Shown in pieces: positions 58,355 to 64,000 of a DNA stretch of 64,000 nucleotides (its first letter is position 1; every line of letters begins with the position of its first letter). The stretch is taken from assembly GCF_051233685.1 (NCBI RefSeq), contig NZ_JBAMMY010000185.1:1-64000 (forward strand). Direction: 5' to 3'. The notes under the pieces were generated by a model. That model did no database searches. It was not told where the DNA came from and saw nothing but the letters and a program-made list of their open reading frames with translations. Origin of the DNA: RPRI01 sp051233685 (lineage in GTDB: Bacteria; Desulfobacterota; Desulfobacteria; Desulfobacterales; RPRI01). The position numbers and the translations under genes are program-made.

Positions 58355-58657
58355 TAGAAAAAAACAGAATCGGGTAGCCGGGGGTTTTTCTCCCCCAGCC
58401 CCCACACCACGCAGCAAGCGTTGCGACATGAAGTTGCTGGTTTTATAGCTGATCTTTGATTCAGCCTGCTGTATCGCCAGTAGTTTTCTACCCCGGCATG
58501 CATTGCCGGTAACAGCTTTGTGCGAAGCCCGGGGGCATTAATTCCCTATACGGATGCAGCAGAGCTTACAGAAATGCAAATATAGTTGGATTGACTACAA
58601 AAGGCTTAAAACCTAACCGGGATTCCAGGGTTCAAGTGGAATGCTGAATCCCCGCTT
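58355..58657. other. non-coding region with GC-rich hairpin
   Basis: 303 bp without a convincing gene. A GGGGG-TTTTTCT-CCCCC hairpin lies around 58380-58396, followed by a second C-run. The minus-strand reading (GGGGGAGAAAAACCCCC, GGCTACCCGAT) resembles the 3' end of some group II introns, but no domain V or reverse transcriptase is seen. A shorter palindrome, CCGGCATGCATTGCCGG, is at about 58494-58510. Confidence 0.4.
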
Positions 58658-58976
58658 TTATTCCTGGTATAGTGCCTTCATAAAAGCTTCTTTTGCAACC
58701 GACTCCAATTGTTTTAAGTTGTCGCCTTCTATTTCCCGAACTACCTTTTCCAGAAACTCTGGTATGTCTATATGCTGCAGGCATTTTTCCAGGCATTCTT
58801 CGCACTGCACACACTGGGATGCATAACCGGGATTTCCGGTAGCAATACCACAATATTCAGATCATCTGCGAACTTGTGGCGCGTTCTTCATCTATCTTCC
58901 CGTTTTTCCGAGCAAGTCTCATTGCTCCAAATCCTAATACTGAAAGTTTGTCACCATTTTTTGGCAAGGATCTATA
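58658..58976 (-). pseudogene. aldo/keto reductase with ferredoxin domain, internally deleted
   Basis: On the minus strand the first part reads YRSLPKNGDKLSVLGFGAMR and LARKNGKIDEERAT, the N-terminus of 4Fe-4S-type aldo/keto reductases. It then stops. A second part ending at 58658 reads GIATGNPGYASQCVQCEECL, EKCLQHIDIPEFLEKVVREI and so on, the C-terminal cluster domain. About 300 central residues are missing. A one-base loss after ATG also shifts the start. Confidence 0.75.
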
Positions 58977-59083
58977 AGCATTTTTAATTCCTCTCTTATA
59001 TTATAAGCAAATCTTGCTCTCATGAAATAATCGGTAATTGCTTTACTGCAAAAAACTTCTAAATCCTGATCGCTTATACCCAT
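58934..59083 (-). CDS. 49-aa ORF, possibly truncated gene
   Basis: It starts MGISDQDLEVFCSKAITDYF and continues MRARFAYNIREELKML before running out of frame over the start of the aldo/keto reductase relic. AAAAGGAG stands 6 bases before ATG 59083, a strong ribosome-binding site, so it was probably translated. The last dozen residues are a shadow of the relic. I do not recognise a family, and the 3' end has probably been lost. Confidence 0.4.
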   Translation of the reverse strand: MGISDQDLEVFCSKAITDYFMRARFAYNIREELKMLIDPCQKMVTNFQY

Positions 59084-59118
59084 ATCATGCTCCTTTTAAA
59101 AACATATTACGGATATGA

Positions 59119-60018
59119 TTATAATAATTGATAGAGTACAGGCAGTGTTGCAAAACTCACAATAATTCCGATTCCAACCAGGGCAGCGGTAAGTGCCGGA
59201 GACAGATCGGCCAGAATAGCTAATGCTCCGGCTGAAACCATCGGTGGCATTCCTGCTTCAAATATTGAAACCTGCACAGCTTTTCCTTCAAGCCCTCCTA
59301 TTTTGCAAATAAGCAGGGCGGCCAATGGGGTTAAAATCAGTTTTAAAAAAAGTCCGACACCAAGTTGAAAAGTTATTTTTCTGTTTAAGCGCAGAATCAG
59401 CTGGAAACCGACGGCAATCATCACAACAGGTACAAGTGTGGAAGATAGTACCTTTAATAGATTTAATAATATTGGCGGATAAGAAAAAGGTCTGAAAGTA
59501 AATGCAAGCACCAGAGCAATAAACGGAGGAAATGCGATTACTTTTTTAAGCACACTTTTGGCAGTTGGTTTGCTTCCTTTTGTTCCATATAAAGCAAGAA
59601 TCAATGACCCATAAGTGACCAGGGCAGGAAAAGAACCCAGTTGATCATATAATACTGCATAGGCAATACCCTGATCGCCGAAAAATGCTTTTACCATGGG
59701 GATTCCGAGAAAAGATGTGTTGCCGAGAGGAATCATAAGAAGAAGACATCCCGTAACGGATCGATCCCATTTGAAAAGTTTTGAAATAAGGATTACTGCA
59801 GCACAGGAAAAAAGCAGTGCTCCCCATGGCATAAAAGCAGGCGCCAATAAGGCTTTGGAAAAAACAAGCTCCGGAATATTCAAAAGAACCAGAGCCGGTA
59901 AAGATACATAAATTACGAACAGGTTTAAAACATTCCCTGTTTCAGAGGGAAATGCAGGAATACGTTTTAAGGCCATGCCAATAAGTAAGTAAGTTATTAT
60001 TACAATAAAATTTTCCAT
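59119..60018 (-). CDS. AEC-family (auxin efflux carrier-like) transporter
   Basis: Inner-membrane carrier of 299 aa with about ten hydrophobic helices in two five-helix repeats. Typical features are IAFPSETGNVLNLFVIYVSL-type N-terminus with PALVLLN, GNTSFLGIPMVKAFFG at about 98-113 and FEAGMPPMVSAGALAILADL near 250-270. These are the crossover motifs of the AEC/BART superfamily. Likely exports or imports an organic acid such as malate. No substrate can be assigned from sequence. Confidence 0.85.
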   Translation of the reverse strand: MENFIVIITYLLIGMALKRIPAFPSETGNVLNLFVIYVSLPALVLLNIPELVFSKALLAPAFMPWGALLFSCAAVILISKLFKWDRSVTGCLLLMIPLGNTSFLGIPMVKAFFGDQGIAYAVLYDQLGSFPALVTYGSLILALYGTKGSKPTAKSVLKKVIAFPPFIALVLAFTFRPFSYPPILLNLLKVLSSTLVPVVMIAVGFQLILRLNRKITFQLGVGLFLKLILTPLAALLICKIGGLEGKAVQVSIFEAGMPPMVSAGALAILADLSPALTAALVGIGIIVSFATLPVLYQLL

Positions 60019-60027
60019 TAAAATAAA

Positions 60028-60786
60028 TTATTTTGCACCAAATACCTGTTTCAGTAAAGCTGTTGTCTGTTTCACCGGATCCTTGCGAATTGCAGCTTCT
60101 TCTTTTGCAAGATAATAAAAAATACCATCTGTCCCTTTTTCAAGAACATAGTTTGTAAGGTTGGATTTTACATCCGGGACAAACGGCAAAGTTTTATATT
60201 GTCCTATTACATTATCATAAGCCTGAACCGCACCAACTTCAGAAAGACTCTTTTCCACAATTGGAGTCATCTCTTTTTTCAGAGCCGGAGACATTTTACT
60301 CTTAAAGTATTTTGTGGCCGAATCCTGCGGACCATTATAGATAGTTTGCACATCGTCAAATGTCATTTCATTTATTGACTGTAAAAAAAGCTCTTTAGCT
60401 TTTGGAGTTGCCGCCTCTGCCGCTCTGTTAAGTTTTAATTCAAGGTCGTCAACCATTGATGACATGCCGATTTTATTTAACATATTTTTCACTGTCTCAA
60501 GTTCGCCCGGCAAAGGAATGTGAATCGCAGGATCAGCATTAAATCCGTCTGCCTTGCCAAGTTGTTTAACTACATTCTCAGAGCCTATGCTCAGGGCTTC
60601 TTTAAATGCTTTGCCGATATCTGCCGTGGCGGGTTCTGCGGCGGTTTTTTTTGCTGTATTGCTTTCAGTTGCAGTTGTTAATACTTTTAACCCGGTTTCC
60701 CACCATGAACCTGCTGCAATTGAGTAGCTTGTTATAAGCATTAAAATCATAAGAACCAAAAATGAAGTTTTTCTGCAATTTGCCAT
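60028..60786 (-). CDS. DUF4197 secreted protein
   Basis: A 252-aa protein with an N-terminal signal peptide (about 1-25, ending SIAAGSWW) and an all-helical DUF4197 domain: AFKEALSIGSENVVKQLGK, IHIPLPGELETVKNMLNKIG, AAEAATPKAKELFLQSINEM and LTNYVLEKGTDGIFYYLAKE. Periplasmic or outer-membrane location is likely. Function unknown. A good AGGAGG ribosome-binding site precedes ATG 60786. It lies 9 bp before the AEC transporter gene and could be cotranscribed. Confidence 0.85.
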   Translation of the reverse strand: MANCRKTSFLVLMILMLITSYSIAAGSWWETGLKVLTTATESNTAKKTAAEPATADIGKAFKEALSIGSENVVKQLGKADGFNADPAIHIPLPGELETVKNMLNKIGMSSMVDDLELKLNRAAEAATPKAKELFLQSINEMTFDDVQTIYNGPQDSATKYFKSKMSPALKKEMTPIVEKSLSEVGAVQAYDNVIGQYKTLPFVPDVKSNLTNYVLEKGTDGIFYYLAKEEAAIRKDPVKQTTALLKQVFGAK

Positions 60787-60808
60787 TAAACACCTCCTTA
60801 ACTGTTAT

Positions 60809-61249
60809 TTAGTGGAAAACATTCAACATTGCCCAAAGGCCTAGAGCAAAAACAACATGAAGAATTAATTGCTCGACCCAGATCGAATCACCCAGCCGCC
60901 GTCCCAGCATTCCATGACCTGCTGCAGGCAATGCTATAAACAGCATGGAAAGCCATAAAGCTAAAACATATAATAATATAACATTAATTGATGACGCATC
61001 AATATTAAGTGTTTTTGTCAGAACAAAAAAGACCGCTCCAAAGGAAGCGCTGGTCACCAGGTGTACTACGATTCCGGATAGATAAATCAAGCCTTTTTCA
61101 GGTTTGGAACCTGCAAGATTTAAAGCAAATTCGCCATCAATAAGAAGCAGGTTCGCACGAATGATTCCGGCCCGGCATCCGATTTCTGTGACTATTCCCA
61201 TTATTATTCCGGCAACTACAGCAGCCATAACAACTTCGGTAATTGTCAT
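60809..61249 (-). CDS. four-helix membrane protein of unknown function
   Basis: A 146-aa integral membrane protein with four hydrophobic segments: about 5-25, 52-78, 88-108 and 126-144. Short loops include GSKPEKGLIYL and GHGMLGRRLGDSIWVEQLIL. The conserved-looking HGMLGRRLG could face the cytosol. No family recognised. It is followed after 22 bp by the DUF4197 gene on the same strand, so they may be one operon. Confidence 0.7.
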   Translation of the reverse strand: MTITEVVMAAVVAGIIMGIVTEIGCRAGIIRANLLLIDGEFALNLAGSKPEKGLIYLSGIVVHLVTSASFGAVFFVLTKTLNIDASSINVILLYVLALWLSMLFIALPAAGHGMLGRRLGDSIWVEQLILHVVFALGLWAMLNVFH

Positions 61250-61288
61250 AAACCCCCATTATTTAAAATACATTTATAAACATTGACT

Positions 61289-61582
61289 TTAAACTTTAGC
61301 CGGTGGCAGAAATATCATAAATTCCGCTTCCGGCACCATAAGAATGCTGTCAGGATTAGACAGTTCTTTATCCGTAACAAGGCCTTTATCTACAGGAAGC
61401 TTAAAATCAATATTATTTAAAACTGCTGAATATATTTTTAGAGCCTTATGATTTATTCTGAAACTTCTTGTTTTACCTTCAGGACCAATAAAACCCATCA
61501 TGGGGCCGGTTATGTGCAACGCATTGGAATTATCAAACTCAATTAAAGGCGCAACATCAATCTCAAAGCTAAAATCTCCCAA
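61289..61582 (-). CDS. hypothetical protein, 5' end probably lost
   Basis: A 97-aa reading that can start only at TTG 61582, without a ribosome-binding site. The frame is open and protein-like for about 17 further codons (GHKERHHATGYWLGDFSFEI) up to a stop near 61636, with no ATG or GTG. This suggests a gene truncated at its 5' end. The visible chain is soluble and beta-rich (IEFDNSNALHITGPMMGFIG). I do not recognise the family. Confidence 0.45.
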   Translation of the reverse strand: MGDFSFEIDVAPLIEFDNSNALHITGPMMGFIGPEGKTRSFRINHKALKIYSAVLNNIDFKLPVDKGLVTDKELSNPDSILMVPEAEFMIFLPPAKV

Positions 61583-61699
61583 CCAGTAGCCGGTTGCGTG
61601 GTGTCTTTCTTTATGACCTTTGCTTAAATTAATGGTTTTTTATAAAATATCATCAGGATAGAAACCGGCACTAAAAATTAATAAAAAATAGAGGTAAAT

Positions 61700-61831
61700 A
61701 TGAAAAAGATCGGCGATTTAAAAGAATTATTCAATTCACAAACACTTGCTGTGCTTGCCACACATAACAATAACCAGCCTCATGGATGTCTGGTTGCTTT
61801 TGCCTGTTCCGATGATTTGGAATATCTATGA
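61700..61831 (+). pseudogene. N-terminal fragment of a pyridoxamine-phosphate-oxidase-fold protein
   Basis: The reading MKKIGDLKELFNSQTLAVLA then THNNNQPHGCLVAFACSDDL ends EYL at TGA 61829. This is the first 43 residues of small FMN-binding split-barrel proteins (typical TLAVLATxxxxQPHxSLVAF, then DLEYLYFAT). AGAGGT precedes the ATG. The remaining 100 or so residues are missing and the 3' end of sbcC follows within 20 bp. Confidence 0.65.
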
Positions 61832-61850
61832 TGCAGCCATAGACTCTTTT

Positions 61851-64000
61851 CTAAAGATTGGTGTCAAAACTATGATTCAACCTGTTGCAACCCGGGCCGC
61901 TGATCAGACTTCTTCCGCCTGTTTGAGGTATGATCTGTATCTGGGCGTTGATGCGCTCCTTAAGCGCCAGTACGTGCGAAATCACTCCGATTAATTTGCC
62001 ATCCTGCTGCAATCCAGACAGGGTCTCCAAAGCAGTGTCTAAAATGTCTTCATCCAAAGCGCCGAAGCCTTCGTCTAAAAAAAGCGAGTCAACCCGTACG
62101 TTTTTGCTGGCCATATGGGAAAGACCAAGTGCTAAGGCAAGGCTGACAATAAAGCTTTCGCCGCCGGACAGATTCTTGGTTGAGCGGATTTCGCCTGCCT
62201 GATAGTTATCGACCACATTTAGTTCCAATGGTTGATAATCATCTCTGATCAGAAGATAACGATCCGTCATTTTCTGAAGCTGGCGGTTTGCATGTCCTAT
62301 CATCATCTCAAAGGTAAGACCCTGAGCAAAGTTGCGATACTTCTTCCCATCAGCCGAACCGATGAGTTCATGCAATATATCCCATCGTGAACTCTCACGC
62401 TTTTGCGCATCGATTGCCATGGTTTTCTCTTGTTGCTTTTGTCTTGTGCTGTCATTGTCTTTGAGTTTTTGGCGGATGCCGCCGATCTCCTGCTGAAGTT
62501 CCCTGTGACAAATTACGAGATCATCTATAGTCTTGCATATCTGCTCCCGGGATAAATCCGTTACCTGTTTTTGCCGTTGTGTTTCAAGAAGCTCCGATTT
62601 ATCCTTTCTTCTTGTTTCAAGCTTTGTTTGCTCGGTTTCAAGCAGCATAGCCTGCTGCATCAGGTTTTTTCGCACTTCTTCAGGCAGGCAGGCTGATAGA
62701 TACCCGGTTTCATCAGTAAAGCCGAAAATACCAAGCCGGACCCCAAAAGCTTCTTCGGCTGTCTTTAATCGATCTGCCCGGGCAGATATAGATTTTTCAA
62801 GTTCTTCAATCCGGTTTTTTAATTTGCTGAGTTTTTGGCTTGCAGTATCGAGAATCAGACGGGTGTTCTCAAAATCCTTTTCAGCTGATTCGGTTGCCGC
62901 AGACATACGGGTTTCTTCATCATCAGGATTTTTGTGGCCAAACAGTATACGACGTTCATTAGCTATCGCTTCAAGTTCACCCAACAGGATGCTGTAAATT
63001 TGCTGCTGTTTTTTCAGTTCAATTTCAGATCTGCCGATTTGCTCCGTCTGATGTTGCGTCTGAATATTTAAGGATGATATTTGCTGTTCAAGTTCGCTCT
63101 TTTCTTTTTGCCGCGAAAGCCACCGGTCACGCCGGGATGTCAGCTCAAGGATTATCCGGTCAAGACTGTCTGTAGACAAGCTCTTGATCCCGTAAGGTAA
63201 AACATCTATGAGTACTTCATCTTGTGCTTTTGCCAGCCGGGTAGCGAGTGCCTCAAAATCCTTTTGTGTCCGTTCAGCTGCATGTTCGGCAGACTCCTTC
63301 CCATAACCTGCGGTCTGAGTATCAAGCTCAGACCGGATGACGGCCTCTTTTGTTTTTTCAAGGGATCTGAGCAAAGTGGCGATCTCTTTTTCGAATCCTT
63401 CGGCAATCTTAACGATTCCTGATGCACTGTTAAGATTCTCTTCATTTTCTTTCTGCAAGCCGGGCAGGATTTTTTCTACATCCTTGCCGGACGATTCAAT
63501 GGAAAGAGCCGTGAGTCCCAGATGTATCCTGTCCTGTTCGGTTTCCATCCAGTCTGTGCATTCCTTTTTCCCTGTGGCGATTTGCTCCAGATCTTTCTGG
63601 ATTTGGGCCTGTTTTACCTTAAGATCCGAAACTGAGTCATTTACTTTTTTCAGGCCGGCTCTCACAAGTTTCAGCTCTGTTGTTGTTTCATCCGGTACAG
63701 GGATATTTCCTCTGGCAAACGGGTGATCTTTTGAGCCGCAAAGAGGACAAGGCTGTTCGTCTTCAAGTTGCTGCCTGGCTTTTTCAAAATCACGGATTTT
63801 TTTAAGCAGGGAAAGTTGTGTTTCAAGCAGGTTCATTTCCCGTTCAAGAGCAGTAACCTTTTCGGTCTGCGTCTGAAGCTGTTGAGCTATCAAATCTTTT
63901 TCTGCAGCAAGCGGTTCATTGCGGGAATTGAGTAAACCGAACACACGTCTTGTTTCAGTAAGAGACTGAAGCGATTCACTGACTTTTTCCAGGAGGGCTT
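61851..64000 (-). CDS. sbcC: DNA repair exonuclease subunit SbcC, 5' end outside window
   Basis: SMC-like ATPase that with SbcD opens and trims DNA hairpins and blocked ends. Over 715 C-terminal residues are visible and the frame is open to the right edge; GTG 63944 is only an internal candidate. Counting from it, the zinc hook is near 67-73 (EQPCPLCGSKDHP), flanked by long coiled coils. The ABC signature is KNLSGGESFIVSLALALGL and Walker B is SLFLDEGFGALDEDILD. A VISHVLALKERI H-loop and IPQTGGRSLISGPG tail follow. The P-loop half lies beyond the window. Confidence 0.93.
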   Translation of the reverse strand, partial: ALLEKVSESLQSLTETRRVFGLLNSRNEPLAAEKDLIAQQLQTQTEKVTALEREMNLLETQLSLLKKIRDFEKARQQLEDEQPCPLCGSKDHPFARGNIPVPDETTTELKLVRAGLKKVNDSVSDLKVKQAQIQKDLEQIATGKKECTDWMETEQDRIHLGLTALSIESSGKDVEKILPGLQKENEENLNSASGIVKIAEGFEKEIATLLRSLEKTKEAVIRSELDTQTAGYGKESAEHAAERTQKDFEALATRLAKAQDEVLIDVLPYGIKSLSTDSLDRIILELTSRRDRWLSRQKEKSELEQQISSLNIQTQHQTEQIGRSEIELKKQQQIYSILLGELEAIANERRILFGHKNPDDEETRMSAATESAEKDFENTRLILDTASQKLSKLKNRIEELEKSISARADRLKTAEEAFGVRLGIFGFTDETGYLSACLPEEVRKNLMQQAMLLETEQTKLETRRKDKSELLETQRQKQVTDLSREQICKTIDDLVICHRELQQEIGGIRQKLKDNDSTRQKQQEKTMAIDAQKRESSRWDILHELIGSADGKKYRNFAQGLTFEMMIGHANRQLQKMTDRYLLIRDDYQPLELNVVDNYQAGEIRSTKNLSGGESFIVSLALALGLSHMASKNVRVDSLFLDEGFGALDEDILDTALETLSGLQQDGKLIGVISHVLALKERINAQIQIIPQTGGRSLISGPGCNRLNHSFDTNL

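Noticed and set aside
58370..58440. Group II intron 3' end
   Set aside because: Only the terminal GC-rich hairpin and GGCTACCCGAT resemble such introns. No domain V and no maturase are visible, so it is not called.
1..64000. CRISPR arrays, tRNA and rRNA genes, prophage
   Set aside because: I saw no regularly spaced repeat array, no tRNA-like cloverleaf with the GTTCGA-type arm in a plausible context, no rRNA and no phage structural genes. A tRNA scan was not possible by eye with certainty.

Overview
The window looks like a chromosomal segment of an anaerobic, diderm Desulfobacterota (deltaproteobacterial, sulfate-reducer-like) genome. The evidence is a group III-type nitrogenase operon with nifI1/nifI2 between nifH and nifD, ATP-dependent 2-hydroxyacyl-CoA dehydratase-type activases with a double-cubane protein, selenocysteine-containing SelD with YedF, a TonB-dependent corrinoid receptor, and ECF-type nickel uptake. 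Species is not assigned.

Layout. 1-2.3 kb: IS4-type transposase cut by the window edge, a GNAT acetyltransferase and a four-helix-bundle protein. 2.4-12.0 kb (minus strand): nifH-nifI1-nifI2-nifD-nifK-fdx-nifE-nifN-nifB-nifX-like, which includes the six core nif genes HDKENB. Upstream of nifH are an AT-rich region with a weak sigma-54-like site and two identical palindromes 31 bp apart. 12.5-23.4 kb (minus strand): a corrinoid acquisition operon led by a cobalamin riboswitch and terminator. Its order is btuB, a secreted binding-protein/CbiZ fusion, btuF, btuC, btuD, exbB, exbD, tonB, a 58-aa ORF and cobB. 23.6-30.5 kb: a ThiF/HesA-type E1-like protein, a 1467-aa double activase and a class I/II aminotransferase.

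30.6-44.7 kb is a metal-homeostasis block. A Zur-like Fur protein is divergent from a small Cys-containing membrane protein and znuACB, with two Zur-type palindromes between them. A DtxR-FeoA fusion, FeoA, DUF2325 protein, FeoB and a Cys-rich membrane peptide form an iron(II) system with DtxR-like boxes. A porin plus nikK, a NikL split into two genes, nikM, nikQ and a double-ATPase nikO with a His-rich tail form a nickel importer. Together with the nitrogenase and corrinoid loci, the window is unusually rich in metal and cofactor supply.

44.7-51.2 kb: a small basic protein, a cold-shock protein, a decayed SUI1-type factor, an RNase H-like protein, a deletion chimera of pdxH and an SDR gene, and then a minus-strand operon DCCP-activase-selD(Sec)-yedF. 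51.8-55.0 kb: an Ala-rich lipoprotein and two L,D-transpeptidases. 55.1-58.4 kb: a decayed integron-like region (IntI-like fragment, two toxin-antitoxin modules, broken DUF2971 gene, PH-like membrane protein, degenerate attC-like hairpin). 58.6-64 kb: an internally deleted aldo/keto reductase, an AEC transporter, a DUF4197 protein, small unknowns, a truncated FMN-binding fragment, and sbcC running off the right edge.

The most useful items missed by simple ORF calling are the in-frame UGA of selD, the NikL split, a mobile palindrome inside the btuF signal-peptide region, a dispersed 145-165 bp inverted-repeat element, and six or more gene relics.
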